From JALZKA01 sp033856515 (GTDB lineage: Bacteria > Actinomycetota > Thermoleophilia > Solirubrobacterales > 70-9), in NCBI GenBank assembly GCA_033856515.1, contig JAWVEY010000050.1, positions 1 through 64,000 on the forward strand: DNA of 64,000 nucleotides, in the 5' to 3' direction. A program made the translations under genes and the position numbers. Under the pieces are notes generated by a model that was not told the DNA's origin, searched no databases, and saw only the letters and a program-made list of their open reading frames with translations. Positions within the stretch are counted from its first letter, which is position 1. Each line of letters starts with the position of its first letter. Shown here piece after piece: positions 1 through 7,736 of this stretch.

Positions 1-64
1 CGCGCTTTGCATCGGTAGCCGCTTTCTTGTGCTTGATCGACGCCCATTTGGAGTGACCGGCCAT
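1..64 (-). CDS. YebC/PmpR (TACO1) family regulator, N-terminal end only
   Basis: Reading the minus strand from the ATG at 64 gives a protein starting MAGHSKWASIKHKKAA and continuing TDAKR to the window edge. This is the hallmark start of YebC/TACO1 proteins, which act as transcriptional regulators or as factors that help ribosomes translate difficult peptide stretches. Only about 21 codons are visible and the rest lies before base 1. No strong Shine-Dalgarno is seen just upstream. The family call rests on the near-invariant GHSKW..IKH.KA signature; which functional subgroup it belongs to cannot be told from this fragment. Confidence 0.88.
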   Translation of the reverse strand, partial: MAGHSKWASIKHKKAATDAKR

Positions 65-158
65 GTGCCGATTCTACGAGTGGATCCAGCCGCAACTTCC
101 GACCCTTGAGAGTGTTCAGACCCTCAGAAGCGCAGGGATTTGGATCGGGATGCCAAAT

Positions 159-195
159 GCGATCGCGGTGGGCGTGGGGGCCCACCGCGAATCGC
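159..195 (-). terminator. Stem-loop downstream of the LVIVD gene
   Basis: A 10-bp GC-rich stem (164-173 with 180-189) closes a 6-base loop and extends another 5 bp with one bulged base. It sits 19 bases past the stop of the LVIVD gene on the minus strand and is followed by a short T run in that direction, so it fits an intrinsic terminator between that gene and the YebC gene. Confidence 0.55.
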
Positions 196-213
196 TTATC
201 TTCAGGCCGGAAC

Positions 214-1695
214 CTAGGGCAGGACCTGCGTCTGCGGATTGAAGGTCTTGCCCAGCCTCTTCACCTTCCGCTGCCCGAAGCCCTTGGCCTTGAACAGGCC
301 AACGCCGTAGCCGGATGAGTTCTCGTTGGTGAAGATCTTCCCGCGGAACCAATAGCCCGACCAGATGTCGGGATTGACGCCCTCGGTCTGCTGGAGGTAG
401 AAGCCCTTCTCCTCGGGCGCGGCGGGGTCCGAGAAGTCGACGATCGAGAGGCCGCCCGAGTAGTAGGGCGATACCGCGACGTAGCGATCGGACTGCTTCA
501 TCGGCAGGATCGAGTAGTTGTGGGTCGTGCAGCGGAAGCGCTCGGCCTCCTCGGGGCTGTCAACGGGCGGGACGCGCGGAAGCGAATAGCTGCCCTCGAG
601 CGTCGGGCTCTCCGGATCCGAGATGTCGTAGAACCACATCGCGCCAACCGGACTCGCTGACGAGGACGAGCAGCCGCCTCCTCCCGCCGCGCCGGCGTGC
701 TCGTCGCCGATCACGGCCATCTTGCCGTCCCAGGTGAGCTGCGCCGAGTGGTCGAGCTCGATCGCCGGGTTCTGAACGGCCGAGAGGAACTCGGGCGCTG
801 CCGGGTCCGAGATGTCTGCGATCACGAATGCGCCCAGGCACGCGAACGCCGCGAGGTCCTTGGACGGCAGCACGCCGGCGTCGTGGCAGCCGACCGTGTC
901 GGGCGTAACGGCGAGGTCGGGGATGATGTCCGTGACGCCTTCGTTCCGTGCCTTCGACGGATCATCGGTGGGGAACGAGATGATCGAGATCTCGCCCTCC
1001 GGATGGATCAGCTCGGTGCAGGTGCCAGCGTCCGTGAGCGGGTACGACTGGACGTAGATGTAGCTCCGCTTGGTTCCAGGCACGAGCGTCTGTGTGTGCG
1101 AACCGCACTCGGTCTCGATGAACCCGGCCTGAGTCGGCTTGCGCGGATTGGAGATATCGACGATCCGCAGTCCCTCCTTGTTAAGGGAGGAGTTGGAGAC
1201 GTCAGTCGGCGTGCTGTTGCAGGTCGCAGATTCGCGCTTGTTCGAACTGGGCGAGTCGATCGAGACGAAGACGTAGTCGCCGGATACGGTCACGTCGCCC
1301 TGGGCGGCCGGGCAGCGGAGGAAAGAGATCTGTTCCAGCGAGCGCCGCCCGCGCTTGAAGATGCCGGTCCCGTCGTAGCTGCCAGAGATCATCAGGCGGC
1401 CGCGGAAGGCGAGGTCCGAGCCTTCGGCGATCTTCCCCTTGCGGACCACCACCGGGTCCTGATCGAGCTTTCGGAACCCTGGCGAGGTGAGGTCCTCCTC
1501 GGCGCCCGCCCTGGCGTCGAGAGGCGCGGTGCCCTGCGAGCCGGGAATCGCGAGCGGCGTGTCAAAGACCGACAAAAGACCCGCTCCGTAGCCGTACTCG
1601 GCGGTGCCGTAGGTGTCGTGGTCGGCCGAGGCGGGCGCGACCGCGATCAGCGATCCGGCGAGTACGGCCAGGAGCGAGGTACGGGATGGATTCAT
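214..1695 (-). CDS. Exported LVIVD-repeat beta-propeller protein
   Basis: The 493-residue product begins with a signal peptide (about residues 1-24, ending ASA before DHD). It contains at least four LVIVD-type repeats of the form GLRIVDISNP, FVIADISDPAAP, WFYDISDPESP and LSIVDFSDPAAP, the signature of a beta-propeller built from LVIVD blades. Several cysteines are scattered through the repeats, as expected for an exocytoplasmic protein. Such proteins are common in Thermoleophilia and other actinobacteria, usually without a known ligand. It is convergent with nothing and reads toward the YebC gene. The start is the ATG at 1695; no clear ribosome site is visible. The fold is well supported and the function is unknown. 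Confidence 0.85.
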   Translation of the reverse strand: MNPSRTSLLAVLAGSLIAVAPASADHDTYGTAEYGYGAGLLSVFDTPLAIPGSQGTAPLDARAGAEEDLTSPGFRKLDQDPVVVRKGKIAEGSDLAFRGRLMISGSYDGTGIFKRGRRSLEQISFLRCPAAQGDVTVSGDYVFVSIDSPSSNKRESATCNSTPTDVSNSSLNKEGLRIVDISNPRKPTQAGFIETECGSHTQTLVPGTKRSYIYVQSYPLTDAGTCTELIHPEGEISIISFPTDDPSKARNEGVTDIIPDLAVTPDTVGCHDAGVLPSKDLAAFACLGAFVIADISDPAAPEFLSAVQNPAIELDHSAQLTWDGKMAVIGDEHAGAAGGGGCSSSSASPVGAMWFYDISDPESPTLEGSYSLPRVPPVDSPEEAERFRCTTHNYSILPMKQSDRYVAVSPYYSGGLSIVDFSDPAAPEEKGFYLQQTEGVNPDIWSGYWFRGKIFTNENSSGYGVGLFKAKGFGQRKVKRLGKTFNPQTQVLP

Positions 1696-1747
1696 CGAGC
1701 CGAGACCCTAAACCGGGCCACCGGGCCGATGCGCCGGTTCCCGCTAC

Positions 1748-2851
1748 CTACAGCTTGAAGACGCCGTCTTCCTGCAGAAGCTCGCCGTCGACCTCGATTC
1801 GCCCACCCTTGCGAAGGTCGCAGACAAGGTCGGTGTGGACGGCGCTCTCGTTCTTGCCACCCGACTCGGGGTAGGCGGCGCCCACGGCCATGTGAACGGT
1901 GCCGCCGATCTTCTCGTCCAACAGCACGTCGCGGGTGCCGCGGTCGATCCGGTAGTTCGTGCCGATCCCGAGCTCGCCCAGCCGCCTGGCGCCCTCGTCG
2001 GTATCGATGAGCTCGATCAGGAACTCCTCGCCGCGCTCGGCCGTCGCCTCGACGACCTTTCCCGCCTCGAAGCGGAAGCGGACGCCCGAGACCTCGCGCC
2101 CCGCGACCATCGCGGGGAGGTGGAACGAGACGACGCCTTCGACGGAGTCCTCGACGGGCCCAGTGAAGAACTCGCCGTCGGGCATGTTGCGGTCGCCGAA
2201 GCAGGGGATGAATGTGCGGCCCTCGACGCCGAGTCGGATGTCCGTGCCCTCACCCGTGATGTGGACCTCGGAGTGCCCAGTGACGTACTCGGCAAGGCGC
2301 CGCGTCTCGCGGGACGCTTCCTCCCACGCGGCGAGCGGGTCGTCGGCGTCGGCCAGGCAGGCGCCGTAGTAGAAGTCCTCGAACTCGGCGAGGCTCATCT
2401 CGGCGTCGGAGGCATATGCATTGGTGGGGAAGAGCGTGTAGACCCAGTTGTGCTCGCCGGCGGCTGAGCGCTTCATCACGTGCTCGATCAGGCTGCGGGT
2501 CGCCGCCTGGCGCTTGGTCTGCCGCTCGGGCGGCACGGATGAGAGGGCGCGGGTGTTGGCGTCCGCACCGATGACGATGCGGCAATCGGCGTCCTCGGCC
2601 GCCCACCTGGAGAGCGGCGAGATCCACTCGAGCTGTGCGTCGGAAGCGAGGCGATAGAAGCTCTCGGGCTGCGAATCGAAGGCCATGGCCAGGACGGGCT
2701 GGCCGCCCGCCTGGAGCACCTCGTCGTAGACGGCGGCGATCAGGGGCTCCGCCGAGGTCGGCCCTTCGATCAGGCAGGTGTCGCCCTCCCCGACCTGGGT
2801 CGAGTAGCGGACGAGGATCTTCGCGAGGTTGAGGACGCGCGGGTCGTTCAT
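1748..2851 (-). CDS. M29-family aminopeptidase
   Basis: The 367-residue product matches the M29 (thermophilic aminopeptidase, AmpS/PepS) family along its length. The metal-binding C-terminal half shows NMPDGEFF, a later EE pair, KIGGTVHMAVG and SAVHTDLVCD, supplying the expected Glu/His/Asp cobalt or zinc ligands. It would release N-terminal residues from peptides in the cytoplasm. An in-frame open extension upstream (to 3184) overlaps pdxT and lacks family similarity. The start chosen is the ATG at 2851, which overlaps the pdxT stop as ATGA and implies translational coupling. The last gene of a pdxS-pdxT-M29 unit, it may simply be co-transcribed rather than part of B6 synthesis. Confidence 0.9.
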   Translation of the reverse strand: MNDPRVLNLAKILVRYSTQVGEGDTCLIEGPTSAEPLIAAVYDEVLQAGGQPVLAMAFDSQPESFYRLASDAQLEWISPLSRWAAEDADCRIVIGADANTRALSSVPPERQTKRQAATRSLIEHVMKRSAAGEHNWVYTLFPTNAYASDAEMSLAEFEDFYYGACLADADDPLAAWEEASRETRRLAEYVTGHSEVHITGEGTDIRLGVEGRTFIPCFGDRNMPDGEFFTGPVEDSVEGVVSFHLPAMVAGREVSGVRFRFEAGKVVEATAERGEEFLIELIDTDEGARRLGELGIGTNYRIDRGTRDVLLDEKIGGTVHMAVGAAYPESGGKNESAVHTDLVCDLRKGGRIEVDGELLQEDGVFKL

Positions 2852-3477
2852 CGGTCTTCCGTTGCCGCAGGGTACGAGGCTTTCGACTCGGACGCCATCG
2901 CCATGAGGAGCGCGTGGAGCCGGGGGTCGTCCGTCAGCTCTGGGTGGAACGCACACGCCAGCACAGATCCCTCGCGGATGACGACGGGGTGGCCGCCGAC
3001 TTCGGCCAGTACCTCCACCCCGCTCCCGTGCTCCTCGACCCACGGCGCGCGGATGAAGACGGCGCGAAGCGGCTCGGGGCCGATGCCGGAGATTTCGAGG
3101 TCCGCCTCGAAGCTCGCGAGTTGGCGGCCGAACGCGTTTCGGCGGCACGCAGCGTCGATCAACCCGAGGTGCTCGCGCCCACACAGGATCATGCCCGCGC
3201 AGGTGCCCAGGATCGGCCGGCCTGCCGCGTGATGCGCGCGGATCGGCTCAGCCAGTCCGTCGCGCTCGATTGCCTTGGCGATGGTCGTTGACTCGCCGCC
3301 CGGGATAACCAGAGCGTCAAGGCCGGCGATCTCCTCGGCGGTCCTGACCTCGCGGGCGTCAGCGCCGAGCTCTCCGAGCATGCGTGCGTGCGCAGCGAAG
3401 TCGCCCTGGCTGGCGAGGACGCCCACGCGGAGTCGGGCGGTCTCGCCGGGAGGCGGTACCAGCGGCCCGGTGCTCAC
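2848..3477 (-). CDS. pdxT: Pyridoxal 5'-phosphate synthase glutaminase subunit
   Basis: This 209-residue class I glutamine amidotransferase hydrolyses glutamine and channels ammonia to PdxS in the DXP-independent pyridoxal phosphate pathway. Visible motifs are the N-terminal VGVLASQGDFAAH, PGGESTT, the nucleophile elbow GTCAGM with catalytic Cys, and the FHPEL motif with His and Glu completing the triad. The start is GTG at 3477, three bases after the pdxS stop, so the two subunits are tightly coupled. About 14 residues precede the usual start of the family, a mild N-terminal extension; a later start is possible. Cytoplasmic, in complex with PdxS. Confidence 0.95.
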   Translation of the reverse strand: MSTGPLVPPPGETARLRVGVLASQGDFAAHARMLGELGADAREVRTAEEIAGLDALVIPGGESTTIAKAIERDGLAEPIRAHHAAGRPILGTCAGMILCGREHLGLIDAACRRNAFGRQLASFEADLEISGIGPEPLRAVFIRAPWVEEHGSGVEVLAEVGGHPVVIREGSVLACAFHPELTDDPRLHALLMAMASESKASYPAATEDR

Positions 3478-3480
3478 GAG

Positions 3481-4368
3481 CTAGACCCCGCGGTGTTGGA
3501 GCAGCTCGCCCTGGGCGGCAAGCTCGGCGATGTCGTCGCCGCGCATCGGTTCGCCCAGGTCCATGGACGCGGCCGCGACGCGGGCAGGGTCCTTGGCGTG
3601 AGTGGTTGCCTCGACGATTGCGCGGGCGCGGCGCTCGGGGTCGGACGACTTGAAGATGCCGGAACCGACGAAGTTGCCCTCGGCGCCCAGCTGCATCGTC
3701 AGCGAAGCGTCGGCGGGGGTCGCGATGCCGCCCGCGCAGAAGAGCGGAACTGGGAGCCATCCTGCCTCGGCGACCTCGGCAACGAGGTCGAGGGGCGCCT
3801 GGAGGTCCTTGGCGGCAGAGGGCAGCTCCGACGAATCGAGCGACTGAAGATGGCGGATGCCGCCGGTGATGTCGCGCAGGTGGCGCACGGCCTCGACGAT
3901 GTTGCCGGTGCCGGCCTCGCCCTTGGAGCGGATCATCGCCGCGCCCTCGGCGATGCGGCGGAGTGCCTCACCAAGGTTCGTGGCACCGCAGACGAACGGA
4001 ATCTCAAAGGCCTGCTTTTCGATGTGGTTGGCCTCATCGGCGGGCGTTAGGACCTCGGACTCGTCGATGTAATCGACCTCGAGCGCCTCGAGCACCTGTG
4101 CCTCGGCGAAGTGACCGATGCGCGCCTTGGCCATGACCGGGATCGTCACGGCGGCCTGGATGCCCTTGATCATCGAGGGATCAGACATGCGCGCGACACC
4201 TCCGTCTCGGCGAATGTCGGCCGGCACGCGCTCGAGCGCCATGACTGCGACCGCGCCCGCATCCTCGGCGACGCGCGCCTCCTCAGGCGTGACGACGTCC
4301 ATGATCACGCCACCCTTGAGCATCTCGGCAAGGCCGCGTTTGACCCGGAATGTGGCGCGTTCAGCCAT
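3481..4368 (-). CDS. pdxS: Pyridoxal 5'-phosphate synthase lyase subunit
   Basis: The 295-residue product is the (beta/alpha)8 barrel subunit that builds pyridoxal phosphate from ribose 5-phosphate, glyceraldehyde 3-phosphate and ammonia. Family landmarks are VKRGLAEMLKGGVIMDV at the N-terminus (catalytic Lys), ALERVPADIRRDGGVARMSDP, MAKARIGHF, YIDESEVLTPAD and GEAGTGN, and LFCAGGIATPADA. Length and sequence are normal. It is the first gene of pdxS-pdxT-M29. The regulator gene upstream is an RpiR type rather than the GntR/MocR-like PdxR often linked to these genes, and is separated by about 150 bases plus a small gene. Confidence 0.96.
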   Translation of the reverse strand: MAERATFRVKRGLAEMLKGGVIMDVVTPEEARVAEDAGAVAVMALERVPADIRRDGGVARMSDPSMIKGIQAAVTIPVMAKARIGHFAEAQVLEALEVDYIDESEVLTPADEANHIEKQAFEIPFVCGATNLGEALRRIAEGAAMIRSKGEAGTGNIVEAVRHLRDITGGIRHLQSLDSSELPSAAKDLQAPLDLVAEVAEAGWLPVPLFCAGGIATPADASLTMQLGAEGNFVGSGIFKSSDPERRARAIVEATTHAKDPARVAAASMDLGEPMRGDDIAELAAQGELLQHRGV

Positions 4369-4513
4369 CGGAGCTGAGGATACGGAAGAAGCCGCTGCCC
4401 AAAGGGCAAACGCTGCGGGATTGAGCTAGCCGGTGCGATCGGCTCATGCACCGAGTGTCGACTGAGTCGCCATACAGGCGACTGAAACGACTCTCGGCGA
4501 GGAAATGGGTGCG

Positions 4514-4723
4514 CTACGCGGCTTGTTCGATGTAGACCGTGGTCTCGAGCTCCGACCACGAGCCGGGTGCGACTCGCTGTAGCGCTTCGAAGCGGCCGCC
4601 GGCCTTGCGCTCGGCGATTCGAATCGCTTCGCGGCGTTTGTAGTCGATCGCTCGAAGCTCCGCTTCGAGCTCGACAAGGGGCGAGCGTGCGGCCTCCGGC
4701 GTTCCTCGGTCTCGCCGGACCAT
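4514..4723 (-). CDS. Small charged protein of unknown function
   Basis: This 69-residue frame starts with ATG only two bases after the stop of the RpiR-type regulator gene, which is the main reason to accept it. The product is rich in Arg, Glu and Ala (for example ELEAELRAIDYKRREAIRIAERK), suggesting a helical or coiled-coil segment, and has no signal peptide or membrane segment. No family is recognised. Other frames across this 350-base gap look like non-coding shadows. It is probably co-transcribed with the regulator; a chance frame cannot be excluded. Confidence 0.5.
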   Translation of the reverse strand: MVRRDRGTPEAARSPLVELEAELRAIDYKRREAIRIAERKAGGRFEALQRVAPGSWSELETTVYIEQAA

Positions 4724-4725
4724 GT

Positions 4726-5646
4726 CTACTTAAGCTTGAAGGCGCGGATGCGGTCCTTGTAGGCGCCCTTGTCACGGGAGTAGACCCCGTAGGCGAGCGC
4801 CTGGACCAGCGCCAGGAGCGATGTGTTCGACTGGATGAAGGACGGGCTGTTCGACGAGAAGTACAGGGTTAGGTCGGAGTGCTCGCCCACCTCTGAAAGA
4901 GTCGCGTCGGTGATCGCAAGCGTGGTCGCCTGGCGGTGCTTGGCGAGCTTCATCGCGCGCACGACGATCGGATGCGCTCGGCCGGCGGAGAAGGCGATTA
5001 CGAGCGCGCCCTCCTCAAGACGGCTCAGGCGTGTGATCGAGTCCTGGCGCGGGCTCGCGACGACCTCGGCGCGGATGTCGAGAAGCGCCAGAAGGTGGCG
5101 CAGGTAGCTCGCGAAGAAGGCGAGCTGGTCCATCCCGACGATCATCACGCGGTTGGCACCCGCAAGCGCTTCCACGCACGCCTCGATCTGCTCGGCGCTG
5201 AGATTGCGCACGGTGTCCTCGAGGTCGCCGTGATCGGCGGCAAGCGAAGCTTCGAACTCGGAATGGTCGAAGTCGAAGAGGGAGCTCTTTTCCTTGGTGC
5301 CGTTCTCGCTCGGACGGGTCCGGTACTCCTCGATCGCTGCCTGCTGAAGCTCGGGATAGCCCTCGAAGCCGAGCGCCTGGGAGAAGCGGACAACGGTCGA
5401 TGAGGAGGTCGACGCGCGGCGGGCGAGTTCCTCTGCCGTTTGGAACGCGGCCTCGTCGAGATGGTCGACGATGTAGCGGGCTACATCCTTCTGCGAGCGG
5501 GAGAACTCGTCGAAGCGCTCGGTGATGAACGCGGAAAGGGTCTTTGCTTCCTTCTTGGACTTGGTCCGTGTCGCCGACCCGTTGCTCCGAGAAGCGGTCC
5601 GGGACGCCGAGGAAGCCGGGCGGGTCTTCGTCGCAGTCTTGCTCAC
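4726..5646 (-). CDS. MurR/RpiR-family transcriptional regulator
   Basis: The 306-residue product has a basic Ser/Ala/Lys/Thr-rich tail (about residues 1-35), then an RpiR helix-turn-helix domain (about 38-115, with SQKDVARYIVDH and STSSSTVVRFSQALGFEGY) and a SIS sugar-phosphate-binding domain (about 150-290, with RVMIVGMDQ and FSAGRAHP). Members sense phosphosugars or amino sugars and usually repress catabolic genes. No sugar operon adjoins it, so its target is unclear; the divergent small membrane gene at 5738 or the downstream pdx genes are the nearest candidates. The disordered basic tail is longer than usual and may add non-specific DNA contacts. Confidence 0.88.
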   Translation of the reverse strand: MSKTATKTRPASSASRTASRSNGSATRTKSKKEAKTLSAFITERFDEFSRSQKDVARYIVDHLDEAAFQTAEELARRASTSSSTVVRFSQALGFEGYPELQQAAIEEYRTRPSENGTKEKSSLFDFDHSEFEASLAADHGDLEDTVRNLSAEQIEACVEALAGANRVMIVGMDQLAFFASYLRHLLALLDIRAEVVASPRQDSITRLSRLEEGALVIAFSAGRAHPIVVRAMKLAKHRQATTLAITDATLSEVGEHSDLTLYFSSNSPSFIQSNTSLLALVQALAYGVYSRDKGAYKDRIRAFKLK

Positions 5647-5737
5647 GGCGGCTTGATTCGCCCCCCCTCACGCTTTCCCTTCCACGCACGCAGGAAATTT
5701 GCGCAGGCGACGCCCTCAAGTGATCTGTGGTTGGATC

Positions 5738-6133
5738 GTGCGCGTGGATCTCGAGGAAGCACTGCGGCTGACCAATCGGAACATGATCGCCTTCGACCTT
5801 GCGCTCGGTTCGGGCGCGCTGCTGGCACCAAAGGCGACGCTTGCGGTGCTTGGGCACGACGCCCCTTCCGAGGACGCCGAGCACCTGTTCCGGCGCTGCG
5901 GGCCAATCTGGTTGACGTTTGCCGCCGCCCACCTTGTCGCCGACCGTCGCGGCGAGAGTCGCGACTGGTGGGCGCTTGCGTGGCTTCGCGCGACGGAGCT
6001 CGCAACGGACGTCGTGTGGGCTCGCTCGCCCGCGGTCAGCCGGCCCGGAGCCGCCGAGGGCCTCAAGCTCGCCGGCGTGGCGAATGGGGTGATGGCGCTT
6101 GGTTTCGCCTGGCTCGCTTCGCGGAGCCGCTAG
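5738..6133 (+). CDS. Small membrane protein of unknown function
   Basis: The roughly 131-residue product carries about four hydrophobic helices (around AFDLALGSGALLA, IWLTFAAAHLVA, WLRATELATDVVW and LAGVANGVMALGFAW) separated by short polar turns, resembling small DUF4345-like membrane proteins, though no family is certain. Start choice is uncertain: GTG codons at 5720, 5738 and 5744 are all in frame and none has a convincing ribosome site; 5738 is used. Its stop codon shares the palindrome CTAG (6130-6133) with the stop of the convergent gene. Confidence 0.65.
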   Translation: MRVDLEEALRLTNRNMIAFDLALGSGALLAPKATLAVLGHDAPSEDAEHLFRRCGPIWLTFAAAHLVADRRGESRDWWALAWLRATELATDVVWARSPAVSRPGAAEGLKLAGVANGVMALGFAWLASRSR

Positions 6134-6672
6134 CCGGCCGTCGGCGGCTGGGCCTGGCGCTGGAGCTCGTCCTCGTCGACTAGCGGCTCTGAGCACTCGT
6201 TGAAGCCGACCTCCTGCGCTACCTCTTGGCGCTTTTTCTGCTGAGACGCAAGGTCGGCTTGCGCCTCTTCGTAGCCGATGGGGTCGTCGTCGCGCGCGGC
6301 GGCAAGACCGGCCTGAAGGGTCTTGATCCCCTTTTCGCGGTCGGAGACGTAGGCGTCGATGTCCTCGGCGAGGCTGTCTGGGGCTCCCAGGTCGAGGATC
6401 CCGTCGCGCTCGTCCTCGGCCACCTCGATCAGGGCCTCGACCTGAGCTTCGGCATCGGCAGCGGTGCGGGGGGTCGATCCCTGGATGTCCAGAAACTCGT
6501 CGTGCGCCTGCTTGCAGATCTCATCGCCCTGCGCGAGAAACTCGGCCGCGCTCAGCTCGTCGTCGGCAAATGGGCCGAGGTCGAGCACGATGGCGAGCAC
6601 GACGAGCAGGACGGCCGCGCCGATAACGCCGGCTGCGAGACCGGTGCGATTGGTGCGGGGGGCCTCCTCCAT
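6130..6672 (-). CDS. Membrane-anchored acidic protein, function unknown
   Basis: The 180-residue product has a short cytoplasmic N-terminus, one membrane segment (about residues 12-30, LAAGVIGAAVLLVVLAIVL) and an acidic helical exterior domain with two cysteines (EICKQAHDEF and FNECSEPL) that could pair. The layout resembles a family seen repeatedly in Solirubrobacterales genomes with no assigned role. Length and composition are typical of a real gene. It ends convergently with the upstream plus-strand gene, sharing CTAG as both stop codons. Confidence 0.75.
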   Translation of the reverse strand: MEEAPRTNRTGLAAGVIGAAVLLVVLAIVLDLGPFADDELSAAEFLAQGDEICKQAHDEFLDIQGSTPRTAADAEAQVEALIEVAEDERDGILDLGAPDSLAEDIDAYVSDREKGIKTLQAGLAAARDDDPIGYEEAQADLASQQKKRQEVAQEVGFNECSEPLVDEDELQRQAQPPTAG

Positions 6673-6708
6673 CGTGCGTGGAGCCTAGATGCTGTCAGGC
6701 TCATCGCA

Positions 6709-7056
6709 GTGCAGCACTTCGACGGACTCCCGGACTCCAGGACCAGCCTCCGCGGCCTCAACGCCGAGGGCGACGAGGTTTGGCTGGTCCGAGCGATCTC
6801 GCAGAAGCTCTACCGCTGCCCCGGTTGCGGTCGCGCAGTCGAGATCGGAATGGAGCATGTGATCGTCCAGACGATCGCGCGGCTGGGTGGCACGGAGCAT
6901 CAGCACTGGCATCGCTCTTGCGCCGAGGACAGGCCCATCCTCGAGCTGCGTCAGCTGCGCAAGGTGAGCGCGTTCGAGTCGAGCCCGGGCAAGCTCGAGC
7001 AGCGCGGCCGCTCGAAGGCCGGGCGACGACGACGCGACATGCGCCGCGGCCGCTAG
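6709..7056 (+). CDS. Actinobacterial zinc-ribbon protein
   Basis: From a GTG at 6709 the frame encodes 115 residues with a zinc-ribbon-like core: YRCPGCGRAVEIGMEHVIV followed by HQHWHRSCAE, giving paired Cys and His/Cys ligands. The C-terminus is strongly basic (RSKAGRRRRDMRRGR), suggesting nucleic-acid contact. This matches a short actinobacterial family often labelled ATP/GTP-binding protein without real evidence. The open frame continues upstream to 6226 but there it is antisense to the convergent gene and does not resemble the family, so the long version is rejected. The exact start is inferred. Confidence 0.72.
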   Translation: MQHFDGLPDSRTSLRGLNAEGDEVWLVRAISQKLYRCPGCGRAVEIGMEHVIVQTIARLGGTEHQHWHRSCAEDRPILELRQLRKVSAFESSPGKLEQRGRSKAGRRRRDMRRGR

Positions 7057-7115
7057 CGCGCACATTTCTCGATTGATCGATCGACACTGAGGGGCTTCGC
7101 GGCTAGCGTCGCGGC

Positions 7116-7730
7116 ATGTTTCCCGCCCACCTCTGGCGCCCCGGACCGTTCAGGTTCGCGATCCTCATGGGCGGGCTGTGGCTGTTCGGGACGGGCGAGG
7201 CGATGATCGTCGCCGCGGACCTCGGAAATTCGCCCTGGACGGTCCTGGCGGAAGGCACTGCGGAGAACACCCCACTCGAGATCGGCGGCGCGACCGTGGT
7301 GATCTCGTTTCTGGTGCTGTGCGCGTGGGTGCCGCTCCGCCAGGCGCCCGGGCTGGGGACCGTGATGAACGCCATCGTGATCGGCGTGGCGCTTGGCATC
7401 ATGGTCCCGGTGCTTCCAAGCGATCCGCCAGACGGCTGGCGCTGGGTGCTTATGGGCGGCGGGATCGCATTCGTCGCGGTCGGCGGCGGGATCTACCTGG
7501 GCGCCCGCCTCGGACCCGGTCCACGCGACGGGCTGATGACCGGTCTACACGCCCGCACTGGCAGGTCGCTCCGGCTCGTGCGAACGGTGATCGAGGTGTC
7601 GGCGCTCGCGGCAGGCTTCGCGTTGGGCGGGACGGTTGGGATCGGAACGGTCGCGTTCGCTCTACTGATCGGACCGGGGGTTCAGGCCGCGTTCTACCGG
7701 GCGCAACCGGCGATGCGGAACATGCGCTGA
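7116..7730 (+). CDS. YczE/YitT-like integral membrane protein
   Basis: The 204-residue product has five to six membrane helices and shows YczE-family landmarks: WLFGTGEAMIVAADLGNSPW near the N-terminus and LGPGPRDGLMTGLHARTG in the middle, followed by VRTVIEVSALAAGF. YczE proteins are widespread integral membrane proteins; one is needed for antibiotic production in Bacillus, but the molecular activity is not known. ATG at 7116 is the start. It ends 6 bases from the convergent exported-protein gene. Confidence 0.82.
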   Translation: MFPAHLWRPGPFRFAILMGGLWLFGTGEAMIVAADLGNSPWTVLAEGTAENTPLEIGGATVVISFLVLCAWVPLRQAPGLGTVMNAIVIGVALGIMVPVLPSDPPDGWRWVLMGGGIAFVAVGGGIYLGARLGPGPRDGLMTGLHARTGRSLRLVRTVIEVSALAAGFALGGTVGIGTVAFALLIGPGVQAAFYRAQPAMRNMR

Positions 7731-7736
7731 GTTGCG

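Noticed and set aside
6226..6708. N-terminal half of the long plus-strand frame ending at 7056
   Set aside because: It is antisense to the convergent membrane-anchored gene; only the part from 6709 shows the zinc-ribbon pattern.
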